64,000 nucleotides of DNA from Chryseobacterium sp. GVT01B (GCF_019970045.1 NZ_JAHXYI010000006.1:248001-312000), one strand, 5' to 3'. Positions 44,969 through 54,364 are shown, counted from the first letter of the stretch. Numbers and translations are program-made. Notes: generated by a model not told the origin, from the sequence alone.

Positions 44969-45631
44969 TTATTTTGCAAATACATATTTAACTCCAAAAG
45001 TCACGGAAGTTAAACTGATGCCAAATTTGTAATCATCAGCTCTTCTGGCACCGTCAATGTCTCTTTTGTAAGTATTGTATCCGAATTCACCTATTGTTGC
45101 TTCAATTGACCAATTCTTCGTTATAAAATAATCCAGACCCGGCTTGATATTAACTCCAATATTGGTGTAATTATTTTTTTGTGTAAACGGAGCGGAAAGT
45201 ATAGGATCTCCGCCATTACCTTCACTGTTAAAATCCAGTTTTTCCTGGCCAAATTCCAATGGAATCTGTAATTGTCCGAAGATGTATAACTTATCAGATA
45301 AAGTCCAGTATTTTCTTACGAATGGAGCTACTACAAAAGCATTATCTGTATCTTTAATTTCCATTACATTGCTAATCGCCGCATTCCCCACTTTGTATTT
45401 TGTAACAGCACTTTTATAGCCTACACCAAGTCCCACGGCTAAGTTAGTAGTAACGAAATACCCAGCTGTAGGAAGGATTCTGATCACATCATCCTTTCTT
45501 ATAGTGCTGAATTCGTCCTTTTCACTGTGATAATACCCTACCTGTCCTGAAAGATAAGAAGTTCCTTTTGCAATCTGTGCGTTTGATAAACCGAAAAGCG
45601 CAACAGCGCCCATCAATACGATTTTTTTCAT
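44969..45631 (-). CDS. Outer-membrane beta-barrel protein, type B copy 1
   Basis: A 220-residue barrel-forming protein with signal peptide (MKKIVLMGAVALFGLSNAQ). Strongly similar to its neighbour at 45706: shared IAKGT.YLSG.VGY, PT.GYFV.TNLAVGLG.GY, VAPFVRKYWTLS.KLYIFGQL and the identical last strand FGVKYVFAK. A recent tandem duplicate with variable surface loops. The last 23 coding bases (44972 onward) match those of the neighbour exactly. Confidence 0.85.
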   Translation of the reverse strand: MKKIVLMGAVALFGLSNAQIAKGTSYLSGQVGYYHSEKDEFSTIRKDDVIRILPTAGYFVTTNLAVGLGVGYKSAVTKYKVGNAAISNVMEIKDTDNAFVVAPFVRKYWTLSDKLYIFGQLQIPLEFGQEKLDFNSEGNGGDPILSAPFTQKNNYTNIGVNIKPGLDYFITKNWSIEATIGEFGYNTYKRDIDGARRADDYKFGISLTSVTFGVKYVFAK

Positions 45632-45658
45632 GATTATTATATTAGTTTTGTATAGAAA

Positions 45659-45685
45659 AAAGCCCTAAGAGTTTCTCAGGGCTTT
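45659..45685 (-). terminator. Terminator between the two type B barrel genes
   Basis: AAAGCCCT (45659-45666) pairs with AGGGCTTT (45678-45685) past the stop of the gene at 45706. A similar AGCCCT/AGGGCT pair (44924-44949) follows the gene at 44969, so both copies carry a related end structure. Confidence 0.7.
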
Positions 45686-45705
45686 CTTGTTATATGCTTT
45701 GTTTA

Positions 45706-46362
45706 TTACTTTGCAAATACATATTTAACTCCGAAAGTTACAGAAGATAAATTCAATCCGAAGTTATAGTTGTTTGTAGCATCACCATCTTTTGGCTTGT
45801 AGTTGTTGTAACCAAACTCACCGATAGTAGCTTCGATAGACCAGTTCTTGTTCAAGAAATAATCTAAACCTGGCTTAACAGTAACACCAATCTGAGTATA
45901 TTTAGCTTCAGTAGATGTAGAAGTAGAAGCAGTAGTGTTTCCAGAAGTAGTTACAGAACTGTTTTCAGTTTCAGTTTTTCCAAACTGCATTGGCACTGCT
46001 AACTGTCCGAAGATGTATAACTTCTCAGACAAAGTCCAGTATTTTCTTACGAATGGAGCAACAACGAAAGCAGGCTTCTTAGTAATATCCTTGCTTACAG
46101 TAGTCCCAAGAGGAGTAGTTAGAGTTGAAGTCTCAGTTGTCTTTTCAGTTTCGTAACCGATACCTAATCCAACAGCTAAGTTAGTGTTTACGAAATATCC
46201 AACTGTAGGTAATACGTTGAAGTTTTCTTTTTTATAATTACCATTGTCAGTTTCTTTTTGAGAATAACCAACAGATCCTGATAAATATGTAGTTCCTTTA
46301 GCAATCTGAGCGTTTGATAAACCAAAAAGTGCAACAGCACCCGCTAATAATATTTTTTTCAT
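45706..46362 (-). CDS. Outer-membrane beta-barrel protein, type B copy 2
   Basis: A 218-residue paralogue of the gene at 44969 with signal peptide (MKKILLAGAVALFGLSNAQ) and C-terminal FGVKYVFAK. A Thr/Ser-rich loop (SSVTTSGNTTASTSTST) near residues 138-155 is the most divergent part and probably exposed at the surface. Own -7 element 29 bases upstream. Confidence 0.85.
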   Translation of the reverse strand: MKKILLAGAVALFGLSNAQIAKGTTYLSGSVGYSQKETDNGNYKKENFNVLPTVGYFVNTNLAVGLGIGYETEKTTETSTLTTPLGTTVSKDITKKPAFVVAPFVRKYWTLSEKLYIFGQLAVPMQFGKTETENSSVTTSGNTTASTSTSTEAKYTQIGVTVKPGLDYFLNKNWSIEATIGEFGYNNYKPKDGDATNNYNFGLNLSSVTFGVKYVFAK

Positions 46363-46390
46363 TTTAAAAAATTTTAATACTTTCTGAGGG

Positions 46391-46398
46391 CAAATTTA
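46391..46398 (-). promoter_or_regulatory. -7 promoter element for type B copy 2
   Basis: The minus strand reads TAAATTTG (TAnnTTTG), 28 bases before the ATG at 46362. Confidence 0.5.
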
Positions 46399-46780
46399 CA
46401 GTGGTCCCCACTAATATTAAAATTTGTTAATGTGATTAATATCATTGTTAAAATTTAGGGTTTTATAATAATAAATCCTACTTAAGAGAATATGTTGAGT
46501 TTTTCACAATATTATGAATAAAAAAACTACATTTTATTAACAAGAGGAGAATATGTTTACTTTTTTAAATTTTCACATTTTTCCTAAGACCCCATGAATT
46601 CTGGGAAAATGCTAAAATCAATTAACCTAAACTACTAATTTTAAAGTTATTAACTCTTAAAATCTAAACAAACGTTTATAATATGAGATTATTTTTATCT
46701 TTTTCTAATCGCTGTAAGCATTTTATTTCAAAAGTTTCTGATAAAAGATCCGTACAGGCTGCTTATATTATATCAAAAAA
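46399..46780. other. AT-rich gap with nothing recognised
   Basis: About 380 bases between two barrel genes, rich in A and T, without frames or repeats that I could identify. A terminator closes it at 46781. Confidence 0.5.
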
Positions 46781-46803
46781 AACTCCGGCCTTCGGCCGGA
46801 GTT
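46781..46803 (-). terminator. Terminator after the small barrel gene
   Basis: A perfect 10-bp GC-rich stem AACTCCGGCC with GGCCGGAGTT and a TTC loop lies 21 bases past the stop at 46824. Confidence 0.9.
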
Positions 46804-46823
46804 CAGTTATTTTTCAACTGTCT

Positions 46824-47321
46824 TTATTTGATAAAGAAATTAAATCCTAAGTTTACAGCTCCTACACTCCAGTTGTCTCTGTACCAGCCATAATCACGTC
46901 TGTTACTGATAGACTGATATCCGATGTACAACTCTCCTTTGGACATCTGGTATCCAAATTTAGGCTGTGCATAGAAACCACCATCTACCCCATCCTTTGT
47001 AGAAATACCATATCCAAGGTCTAATCCTACAAAGATAGGAGCTCCTTTAAATTTATATTTCCCGGAAACAGCTACAGGAATAAATCCGAAATCATCAAAG
47101 TGATCTTTTCCGAAGAAGTGAGAATACCCTGTTGTTACCCCAAGGTCAAAACCTTTAGCAATATTCCACATATAAGCAGCATCCACTCCCAATGTAAATG
47201 AAGATACATCACTTGCATCAGACACAGGAACACCAATATGTCCGCCAATTTTAAAACCTTCCTGCGCTTGAGCAGCACCTCCTAAAAGTGCAAAAGCACC
47301 TAGTAATAATAGTTTTTTCAT
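46824..47321 (-). CDS. Small outer-membrane beta-barrel protein, type C
   Basis: A 165-residue protein with signal peptide (MKKLLLLGAFALLGGAAQAQ) and amphipathic strands ending SVGAVNLGFNFFIK. Shorter than its four neighbours and not clearly homologous to them beyond the barrel pattern. Alternating Gly/aromatic residues suggest an eight-strand barrel. Function unknown. Confidence 0.8.
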   Translation of the reverse strand: MKKLLLLGAFALLGGAAQAQEGFKIGGHIGVPVSDASDVSSFTLGVDAAYMWNIAKGFDLGVTTGYSHFFGKDHFDDFGFIPVAVSGKYKFKGAPIFVGLDLGYGISTKDGVDGGFYAQPKFGYQMSKGELYIGYQSISNRRDYGWYRDNWSVGAVNLGFNFFIK

Positions 47322-47347
47322 TTTTTTAGTAGCTTTAAATTACCCTG

Positions 47348-47355
47348 CAAAAGTA
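47348..47355 (-). promoter_or_regulatory. -7 promoter element for the type C gene
   Basis: The minus strand reads TACTTTTG (TAnnTTTG), 26 bases before the ATG at 47321. Confidence 0.5.
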
Positions 47356-47406
47356 CTAATTATTTTCATCATAGAAATAGAACCGGTCTCTGATATCTGT
47401 ATAACG

Positions 47407-47441
47407 ATAGAAAGCAGGACAATTTTTGTCCTGCTTTCTAT
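47407..47441 (-). terminator. Terminator after the barrel gene at 47466
   Basis: A perfect 15-bp stem (47407-47421 with 47427-47441, ATAGAAAGCAGGACA) with a 5-base loop lies 25 bases past the stop. Confidence 0.88.
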
Positions 47442-47465
47442 TATTTCTAAATAAGATTTTCAGAA

Positions 47466-48128
47466 TTAGTTTCCTCCGAATTTGAAACCTACACCCACCT
47501 GAGCAAAACTGTTCTTTACAGTACCACCGCTGTTGTCATTAGATAGGTTAGATACTCCTAAGCTGTATCTTGCATCAAAGAAAAGTCCGTTTTCCAGCAT
47601 ATATTCAACGCCTAAGAAAGGGGCAAGGTTTAAAGATTTGATATCTTTTTTAATATCTACTTCACCGCCTTCACCTTCCATTTCTACATCAAGGAAATCT
47701 GAACCAATTACAGTCTTTTGTTTAGCTGTAAGGATAATTCCAACGTTAACACCTGCGGCTACAGAGAAACCTTCTGTAATAAAGTATTTTGCAGAAACAG
47801 GCACTAAAAGAGTCCCAAAAGTCACTTTAGTTGACTCACCAAAATACATCCCTCCAGCATTTACTCCATCAATTTTTTCTTTAGCTCCCAGTGGTGAATA
47901 CAAAACCTCACCCTGAACAGCAAAATTATCATTGAATTTGTACTCAGCCATCCCACCGATATAGAAAGTATATTTAGGAGACATTTTTCTTCCGTCAAGA
48001 TCGTCTTGCTTATCGTCTAATTTAATCGTAGACATTGCGAAACCAGCTTTTGGACCAAATCGAAATTCTTGTGCGTTTGCAGAAATTCCCATAACAGCGA
48101 CCGCTGCAACAAGTAAAAGTTTTTTCAT
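47466..48128 (-). CDS. Outer-membrane beta-barrel protein, type A copy 2
   Basis: A 220-residue paralogue of the gene at 44225, with signal peptide (MKKLLLVAAVAVMGISANAQ), GPKAGFAMS near the N-terminus, shared FAVQGEVLYSPLG and FDARYSLGVSNL segments, and a C-terminal VGVGFKFGGN. The two type A genes flank the type B and C genes, which suggests successive duplications. Own -7 element 31 bases upstream. Confidence 0.85.
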   Translation of the reverse strand: MKKLLLVAAVAVMGISANAQEFRFGPKAGFAMSTIKLDDKQDDLDGRKMSPKYTFYIGGMAEYKFNDNFAVQGEVLYSPLGAKEKIDGVNAGGMYFGESTKVTFGTLLVPVSAKYFITEGFSVAAGVNVGIILTAKQKTVIGSDFLDVEMEGEGGEVDIKKDIKSLNLAPFLGVEYMLENGLFFDARYSLGVSNLSNDNSGGTVKNSFAQVGVGFKFGGN

Positions 48129-48157
48129 GTTTAGTTAGTTTTTACATTTAAGGTCTG

Positions 48158-48165
48158 CAAAACTA
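48158..48165 (-). promoter_or_regulatory. -7 promoter element for type A copy 2
   Basis: The minus strand reads TAGTTTTG (TAnnTTTG), 29 bases before the ATG at 48128. Confidence 0.45.
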
Positions 48166-48246
48166 ACTATTTTTTTCAAATTAACAAATTTTAACTAACC
48201 AATTTAAGGTTAATAAAAGGTTAACAGAAATTTTCACTCATTTTTA

Positions 48247-49206
48247 CTAGTCATTTCTCATTCTTTTCTCTTCATCATTATAGGCAAGAATAATCTTTCT
48301 TACAACAGGGTGTCTCACTACATCCTCTTCTGTAAGATGTACAAACCCGATTTCCTTTACTCCGCTTAAAATCCTCATAGCTTCTTTCAGCCCGGATTGT
48401 TGTTTTGGTGGCAAATCGACCTGGGTAGGATCTCCTGTGATAATAAATTTAGCATTCATCCCCATTCTGGTTAAAAACATTTTCATCTGAGAATGGGTCG
48501 TGTTCTGAGCTTCATCTAAAATTACAAAAGCATCATCCAGCGTTCTTCCTCTCATGAATGCCAATGGTGCCACTTCAATTACTTTTTTCTCAATAAAGCC
48601 TTCCAGTTTTTCATGAGGAATCATATCCCGAAGTGCATCATATAAAGGCTGTAAATAAGGATCCAGCTTTTCTTTAAGGTCACCCGGCAAGAACCCAAGA
48701 CTTTCTCCCGCTTCTACAGCCGGTCTTGTCAGAATGATTCTTTTCACCTCTTTATCCCTTAAAGCTCTAGCTGCCAATGCTACACTAGTATACGTTTTCC
48801 CCGTTCCGGCAGGACCTATTGCAAAAACCATATCTTTTTTCTCGGTTTCCTTTACCAGCTTCTTAAGATTGGTTGTTTTAGCCTTAATGACTTTTCCGTT
48901 TACTCCTTTTACAATAATGTCCTGATCGAAAACCAGTTGTTTCTCGTTTTCGTCTTTAATATTCAGGATATTTTCAACGTCTTTCAGCCCAATTGAATTG
49001 TTTTTAGAAATAAAACGGACAATATCATCCAGTTTTTGCTTTAGTATATCTAATGCTTCCTGATTTCCCATCGCAAAGATATAATGATCTCTTCCTGTAA
49101 TTTTAATGGTTGGAAAGCTTGATTTTATTAAGTTGAAATATTGGTTATTAACTCCATAGAAGATTTTCGCATCGATATCTTCCAAATCATATGTTAATTC
49201 AAACAT
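48247..49206 (-). CDS. PhoH-family P-loop ATPase
   Basis: A 319-residue cytoplasmic ATPase with Walker A GPAGTGKT (131-138) and Walker B FVILDEAQN; DPTQVDLP is the sensor region. An N-terminal KH-like domain (about 1-90) precedes it. PhoH/YbeZ proteins interact with YbeY and are linked to RNA processing and phosphate starvation. No YbeY gene is adjacent here. A -7 element is 43 bases upstream. Confidence 0.93.
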   Translation of the reverse strand: MFELTYDLEDIDAKIFYGVNNQYFNLIKSSFPTIKITGRDHYIFAMGNQEALDILKQKLDDIVRFISKNNSIGLKDVENILNIKDENEKQLVFDQDIIVKGVNGKVIKAKTTNLKKLVKETEKKDMVFAIGPAGTGKTYTSVALAARALRDKEVKRIILTRPAVEAGESLGFLPGDLKEKLDPYLQPLYDALRDMIPHEKLEGFIEKKVIEVAPLAFMRGRTLDDAFVILDEAQNTTHSQMKMFLTRMGMNAKFIITGDPTQVDLPPKQQSGLKEAMRILSGVKEIGFVHLTEEDVVRHPVVRKIILAYNDEEKRMRND

Positions 49207-49247
49207 GCAGTATTTTTATTTTAGATTTTAAAATTAAAGCTTTTTTT

Positions 49248-49255
49248 CAAATTTA
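49248..49255 (-). promoter_or_regulatory. -7 promoter element for the PhoH gene
   Basis: The minus strand reads TAAATTTG (TAnnTTTG), 41 bases before the ATG. Confidence 0.45.
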
Positions 49256-49302
49256 TATCAAATTCTTTTCAACAATCTTTCGGGCTTTCTTTTTATTTTA
49301 AA

Positions 49303-49310
49303 TAACTTTG
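49303..49310 (+). promoter_or_regulatory. -7 promoter element for the SAM hydrolase gene
   Basis: TAACTTTG (TAnnTTTG), 28 bases before the ATG at 49339; divergent from the PhoH promoter. Confidence 0.5.
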
Positions 49311-49338
49311 CAATACTACACTATTCTATAAATTGCTC

Positions 49339-50166
49339 ATGTCAATTATTACCCTTACTTCGGATTTCGGAAATTTAGATTACAGAGTTGCCGCTGTGAA
49401 AGGCAAAATTCTGTCTCTAAACCCTGAGGTTAATATTATTGATATAACCCACGATATCCAGGCATTCAACCTTATACAGACTTCGTATATTGTAAGAAAT
49501 GCTTATAAATATTTTCCAAAAGGAAGCATTCACATTATTTCCGTAGACAGTTTTTACAACAGGTCTAGAAAAAATATAATTTATAAAGCCGACGGATCCT
49601 ACTTTTTGGCGGCAGATAACGGCCTTTTAAGCCTTATCTTTTTTGATATTAAACCGGAAGCTATCTATGAACTTACCCTGAACAACCGTTTTGATGACAT
49701 CATCAACTTTACTTCTACAGACATTTTTGTACCTGCAGCGGTACATCTAGCCAATGGTGGACTTCCTGAGGTAATAGGACGAAAAATACACTCAGCTAAA
49801 CAACTGATGTTCCCAAGGGCGGTTTATAATGAATCAGAAGGCATGATTATCGGAGAAGTAACTTATATTGATAATTTCGGAAATATAATCTCAAATATCA
49901 ACAAAGATTTTTTCGAAAATATCAGCAAAGGCTATGATAATTTTACCATAAAATTCAGAAATTTAAGTCTTTCAAGGATATTTTCCAGCCACACGGAGGT
50001 TGTTTCAGATTGGGAAAGGGAAACAGAATTCCATGGGCAGTCTGCTGCTATTTTCAATGATAGTCAATTATTGGAGCTTACCATCTACAAAGGAAGCAAG
50101 AAAAACGGCGCCAAAAGCCTGTTTGGACTGAATGTAGGCGAAAATATTTATATTGAATTCAGCTAA
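49339..50166 (+). CDS. SAM hydrolase (SAM hydroxide adenosyltransferase family)
   Basis: A 275-residue protein of the DUF62 family, enzymes that hydrolyse S-adenosylmethionine to adenosine and methionine. The N-terminal IITLTSDFGNLDYRVAAVKG and the ITHDIQAF segment carry the conserved Asp/His residues; NIIDITH is also typical. The ATG at 49339 was chosen over the TTG two codons upstream. Physiological role in non-halogenating bacteria is unclear. It precedes the E2 gene, which has its own promoter. Confidence 0.9.
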   Translation: MSIITLTSDFGNLDYRVAAVKGKILSLNPEVNIIDITHDIQAFNLIQTSYIVRNAYKYFPKGSIHIISVDSFYNRSRKNIIYKADGSYFLAADNGLLSLIFFDIKPEAIYELTLNNRFDDIINFTSTDIFVPAAVHLANGGLPEVIGRKIHSAKQLMFPRAVYNESEGMIIGEVTYIDNFGNIISNINKDFFENISKGYDNFTIKFRNLSLSRIFSSHTEVVSDWERETEFHGQSAAIFNDSQLLELTIYKGSKKNGAKSLFGLNVGENIYIEFS

Positions 50167-50201
50167 GATTATATATTTCATAAAAAAACCGATTTTTTTT
50201 A

Positions 50202-50209
50202 TATATTTG
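50202..50209 (+). promoter_or_regulatory. -7 promoter element for the E2 gene
   Basis: TATATTTG (TAnnTTTG), 20 bases before the ATG at 50230. Confidence 0.5.
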
Positions 50210-50229
50210 TCAAAATCTAAAAATCAAAA

Positions 50230-51537
50230 ATGGCAGAATACAAATTATTGCTTCCTTCCATGGGAGAAGGTGTTATGGAAGCGACAATTATCACTTGGTT
50301 ATTCAATGAAGGTGATAACGTAAAGGAGGATGACTCCGTAGTAGAAATTGCAACAGATAAAGTAGATTCAGACGTTCCGACACCAGTTTCGGGGAAAATC
50401 GTAAAAATTTTAAAGCAAAAAGATGAAGTTGCAAAAGTAGGTGAAGCCATTGCTATTTTAGAAATTGAAGGAGAAGGCGCAGCTTCAGAAGAAGTAAAAA
50501 CTGAAACTCCGGCGGCTACTCCGGATGCTGACACTTTAAAAGCGATTGAAGAGCCTTTACAAGCAACAATTGCTTCAAATGTAGAATTCTCAGGAGACCT
50601 TTATCTATCTCCACTCGTAAAATCTATCGCACAACAGGAAAATATTTCTGAAACTGAACTGAAATCTATCAAAGGTAGCGGTTTGGAAGGAAGAATTACA
50701 AAAGAAGATATACTAGCATATGTTGCCAACAGAGGAAACCAGCCAGTTCAGCAGGCTGCTCCGGTACAGACAACATCCGCTCCGAAACCAGCAATATCTG
50801 CTCCGGCAGCTACGATTCCGGTAAGTGCAGGTGATGAGATCATTCCAATGGACAGAATGAGAAAGATCATCGCTGAAAACATGGTAAAAGCAAAACAAAT
50901 TGCTCCGCACGTTACTTCTTTCATCGAAACAGATGTTACCAACGTTGTAAAATGGAGAAATAAAAACAAAGCAGTATTTGAAAAACGCGAAGGTGAGAAA
51001 CTGACTTTCATGCCGATTTTCGTAAAAGCTGTAGTGAAAGCAATTCAGGATTTTCCAATGATCAATGTTTCTATCAATGGTGAAAACATCATCAAAAAGA
51101 AAAACATCAACATCGGTATGGCTACTGCCCTTCCGGACGGAAACCTTATTGTTCCTGTTATCAAGAATGCTGATCAGCTATCACTTTCAGGTCTTGCAAA
51201 AGCAATCAATGACCTGGCTTACAGAGCTAGAAACAAGAAATTAAGACCTGAAGATACTCAGGGTGCAACTTATACTATTTCAAACGTAGGAAGTTTCGGA
51301 AACCTTATGGGAACACCTATCATTCCTCAGCCTCAGGTAGCTATTTTAGCAATCGGAGCTATCGTTAAAAAACCTGCGGTTCTTGAAACAGCTGATGGTG
51401 ATGTAATTGCAATCAGAAACTTAATGTTCATGTCTCATTCTTATGACCACAGAGTAGTAGACGGTTCTCTAGGTGGAATGATGCTGAAGCACGTTCACGA
51501 CTACCTTGAAAACTGGGATCTGAACACAGAAATATAA
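50230..51537 (+). CDS. 2-oxoacid dehydrogenase complex E2 (dihydrolipoyl acyltransferase)
   Basis: A 435-residue E2 core: one lipoyl domain (1-80, lipoyl Lys44 in DKVD), an Ala/Pro/Thr-rich linker, an E3-binding domain (about 120-160, SPLVKSIAQQENIS, GRITKEDILAY), and the acyltransferase domain ending in HSYDHRVVDG with catalytic H407 and D411. The single lipoyl domain and length fit branched-chain or generic E2 proteins; which complex cannot be said because the E1 and E3 genes are not adjacent. Terminator downstream. Confidence 0.93.
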   Translation: MAEYKLLLPSMGEGVMEATIITWLFNEGDNVKEDDSVVEIATDKVDSDVPTPVSGKIVKILKQKDEVAKVGEAIAILEIEGEGAASEEVKTETPAATPDADTLKAIEEPLQATIASNVEFSGDLYLSPLVKSIAQQENISETELKSIKGSGLEGRITKEDILAYVANRGNQPVQQAAPVQTTSAPKPAISAPAATIPVSAGDEIIPMDRMRKIIAENMVKAKQIAPHVTSFIETDVTNVVKWRNKNKAVFEKREGEKLTFMPIFVKAVVKAIQDFPMINVSINGENIIKKKNINIGMATALPDGNLIVPVIKNADQLSLSGLAKAINDLAYRARNKKLRPEDTQGATYTISNVGSFGNLMGTPIIPQPQVAILAIGAIVKKPAVLETADGDVIAIRNLMFMSHSYDHRVVDGSLGGMMLKHVHDYLENWDLNTEI

Positions 51538-51583
51538 GTAATGAGTAATTAGCAATAGGTAATTTTTGCTGATTTTAAATATT

Positions 51584-51609
51584 AAACCTTCGATTTAATC
51601 GGAGGTTTT
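51584..51609 (+). terminator. Terminator after the E2 gene
   Basis: AAACCTTCGATT pairs with AATCGGAGGTTT (one G-T pair), followed by TTTTGTTTTT, about 45 bases past the stop. The remaining gap to 51798 is AT-rich with nothing recognised. Confidence 0.8.
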
Positions 51610-51798
51610 TTGTTTTTGGCAGTCAAACATAATAGAATATCAAAAGATTAAACAACACAAAAGATCAATTGAAAATATCCAAATAAAAATCCATTTATTT
51701 ATCAAATCATCAATAAAACAAATGCAATTACACATTATCACAACTTATTTTGAAATTAGATTTATTAGCATTATTTTTAAACAAATAAATATTCAATA

Positions 51799-52422
51799 AT
51801 GGATCTGGATTACAGAAAGTATGACATGACAAAATTTTCTGCCTTCACTGAGCAGGATGAAAAGCTCATTACTGAAGTTTACGATCAGCTTTCTTTAGAT
51901 TATGATATTTCAGTGATTGATATTGAAGACTCTCCTTATGAGCAATTCAGTTCGCATGACATGTATCCATTATTCATTCCTCAAATCTGTTACTTGGTAA
52001 AAGACAGAAATAATAACGGTTCTTTCTACCTTTTTGTTGTCAGCAAAGTTGGGATTACATCAAGAGGAGGTCGTTTAGGTCGTAAATTTGACACCATTCA
52101 ACTTTGGGGATTAAAAAAACTTGAAGAAGATTTTGGATATATTTCCATTAACAAGAAAAGATTAATGGATAAGATTGCAGGAATATTCAGCAGTTTTAAT
52201 ATCAACTTTAAAGATCATGATTTTAAAGATTTCTATGTTTTAGGAAGTGATCAATATAAAGCCATCAATTTTTTAAACCAAAAGAGAAAAGAAACAATAA
52301 AAGTCTTTCCAAATGAAAATTTTAAACTCGAAGTGAGAAATAATATTCTGAGCTTTGGTTTACCGGAAATACTTACCATTGGAAATAGTGAAATCATCTC
52401 AAAGTTTTTAAACGACCTATAA
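51799..52422 (+). CDS. Protein of unknown function
   Basis: A 207-residue, probably cytoplasmic protein without signal peptide or membrane helix. It has an acidic N-terminal half (YDISVIDIEDSPYEQF) and a basic middle with KVGITSRGGRLGRKFD; LFVVSKVGI may be a central strand. Not recognised. The ATG follows a leader with only near-consensus promoter sequence. It precedes the ClC gene by 43 bases and may be co-transcribed. Confidence 0.7.
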   Translation: MDLDYRKYDMTKFSAFTEQDEKLITEVYDQLSLDYDISVIDIEDSPYEQFSSHDMYPLFIPQICYLVKDRNNNGSFYLFVVSKVGITSRGGRLGRKFDTIQLWGLKKLEEDFGYISINKKRLMDKIAGIFSSFNINFKDHDFKDFYVLGSDQYKAINFLNQKRKETIKVFPNENFKLEVRNNILSFGLPEILTIGNSEIISKFLNDL

Positions 52423-52465
52423 TTTCCAGAATTTTACCATAATTTCATCCCCTCAAAACAGACAA

Positions 52466-53818
52466 ATGCTGAAAATTTTCATCCTTATACGGAAATCTAT
52501 CAAAAATTCCTTTGACAATATCCGGAACGAACAGCTGAAGCACAACCTTCTTCAGGCTATTCCTTTTTGGATAGGATCTGTTATTACAGGCTTTTTTGCC
52601 GTAATGTATGCACAGGTATTTGCCTGGGGTGAACATCTCATGAATTTTATCTTTAACTGGCATGCATGGATGATTTTCATTATTGCTCCCATAGGATTTG
52701 TACTTTCCTGGTGGCTGGTGAAAGAATTTGCCCCCAACGCCAAAGGAAGCGGTATTCCGCAGGTAATGGCCGCAGTAGAACTCGCCAATCCGAAAGAACA
52801 CCGAAAAATCAGAAATCTTCTAAGTATTAAAATCATTTTTTTCAAAATCCTTTCCTCAGTTATTCTGGTAATCGGAGGTGGTGCGGTAGGACGTGAAGGA
52901 CCTACCATTCAGATTGCAGGTTCTGTTTTCAGAAAGGTCAACGAGTATCTTCCCGAATGGTGGCCGAAGATTTCCAAGAAAAACATGATTATGACAGGAG
53001 CCGCAGCCGGGCTTGCCGCAGCTTTCAACACTCCGTTGGGAGGAATTGTATTTGCAGTTGAGGAACTTTCCAAAACCCATATCAATTATTTTAAAACCGC
53101 TCTATTTACGGCTGTCATTATTGCAGGTTTAACGGCTCAGACTTTAGCCGGATCTTATTTATATCTGGGATATCCGAAGACCAATGATGTTTCTTTAATG
53201 GTAATGTTCCCTATTGTTCTTGTTGCTGCGGTTGCGGGTATTCTCGCTAGTCAGCTTTCTGTTGCTATGCTCAAAATCAACAGCTGGAAAAAGAACAAAC
53301 TGAAAACGGATAAGGCCAATGTGATATTCCTGATTATCTGTGCTTTAATTATTGCTTCAATCGCTTATTTCATCAACAGAGAAATTCTGGGCTCTGGGAA
53401 AGAAATTATGGAGCGCGTCCTTTTTACGAAGGATAAACACGAAGACTGGTATGTTCCGGTTTTAAGGATGCTTGGCCCTGCACTTTCTTTTACTTCCGGT
53501 GGTGCGGGTGGAATTTTCGCCCCCGCCCTCTCAGCAGGAGCTAGTATAGGCTCTGTTATTTCTGGTGCTATTCATTTAACACCCAACGAAACCAATGTTG
53601 TTGTTTTGGCCGGAATGGTCGCTTTTCTTACAGGAATTACCCGGGCTCCTTTTACTTCAGCCATTATCGTTTTGGAGATGACTGACAGACATTCCCTGAT
53701 TTTCCATCTGATGCTGGCAGGAATGGTTTCTTCCATTGCTTCTATTTTAGTAAGCAGGCATTCGTTATACGATGTATTGAAAGTGAATTTTCTTGCAGAA
53801 TTAAGACAAAAAGATTAG
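52466..53818 (+). CDS. ClC-family chloride/proton antiporter
   Basis: A 450-residue membrane protein. The three chloride-binding motifs are GSGIP (94-98), GREGP (142-146) and GGIFAPALSAGAS near 370. E144 corresponds to the gating glutamate of ClC antiporters, so H+/Cl- exchange is more likely than a channel. No C-terminal CBS pair is present. It should work in acid resistance or ion balance at the inner membrane. Confidence 0.92.
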   Translation: MLKIFILIRKSIKNSFDNIRNEQLKHNLLQAIPFWIGSVITGFFAVMYAQVFAWGEHLMNFIFNWHAWMIFIIAPIGFVLSWWLVKEFAPNAKGSGIPQVMAAVELANPKEHRKIRNLLSIKIIFFKILSSVILVIGGGAVGREGPTIQIAGSVFRKVNEYLPEWWPKISKKNMIMTGAAAGLAAAFNTPLGGIVFAVEELSKTHINYFKTALFTAVIIAGLTAQTLAGSYLYLGYPKTNDVSLMVMFPIVLVAAVAGILASQLSVAMLKINSWKKNKLKTDKANVIFLIICALIIASIAYFINREILGSGKEIMERVLFTKDKHEDWYVPVLRMLGPALSFTSGGAGGIFAPALSAGASIGSVISGAIHLTPNETNVVVLAGMVAFLTGITRAPFTSAIIVLEMTDRHSLIFHLMLAGMVSSIASILVSRHSLYDVLKVNFLAELRQKD

Positions 53819-53980
53819 TCAGAAATCCTGAGTTGAAAGTTGATTTCTTTTAAAAGTAACTATTGAAAACAGTTTTTAATTATAATATGAAGCAATTTCC
53901 CAAAACACTAAACTTTAAACTCTCAACCATCAATAATCAACTATTTCACGAATCCTCTTGCATATAAGAAATATATTCTC

Positions 53981-53988
53981 TACTTTTG
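53981..53988 (+). promoter_or_regulatory. Promoter of the rpsF-rpsR-rplI genes
   Basis: TACTTTTG (TAnnTTTG) lies 34 bases before rpsF, and a TTG (53958-53960) 20 bases upstream fits the -33 element; the best two-part promoter in the window. Confidence 0.65.
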
Positions 53989-54022
53989 CACCTCGAAATA
54001 ATTAACAAATTCATTTAACATT

Positions 54023-54364
54023 ATGAACAATTACGAAACTGTTTTCATTTTAACTCCCGTTCTATCTGAGTCACAGGTAGAGGAAGCAGTGAACAAGTAT
54101 GTAGATCTTATCAAAGAAAAGAACTGCGAAATCGTTGCTAAAGAAAACTGGGGATTAAAAAAATTAGCTTATCCTATCCAATTGAAAAAGAACGGGTTCT
54201 ATACTCTAATCGAATTCAAAGGAGAAGGTAGTGTAGTAGCTGATCTAGAATTAGCATTTAAGCGTGACGAGAGAGTAATCCGTTACCTTACTACGAAACT
54301 TGACAAACATGCTGTTGAGTATGCTGTAACTAGAAGAACTAAAGTAAAAGCAGCTAAAGCTTAA
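54023..54364 (+). CDS. rpsF: 30S ribosomal protein S6
   Basis: A 113-residue protein, binding S18 in the platform of the 30S subunit. [15 protein letters not shown] and [21 protein letters not shown] are family hallmarks. First gene of the rpsF-rpsR-rplI cluster. Confidence 0.98.
   Translation: MNNYETVFILTPVLSESQVEEAVNKYVDLIKEKNCEIVAKENWGLKKLAYPIQLKKNGFYTLIEFKGEGSVVADLELAFKRDERVIRYLTTKLDKHAVEYAVTRRTKVKAAKA

Noticed and set aside
47533..47916. 127-residue open frame antisense to an outer-membrane barrel gene
   Set aside because: Shadow of the coding strand; no known motifs and no upstream -7 element.
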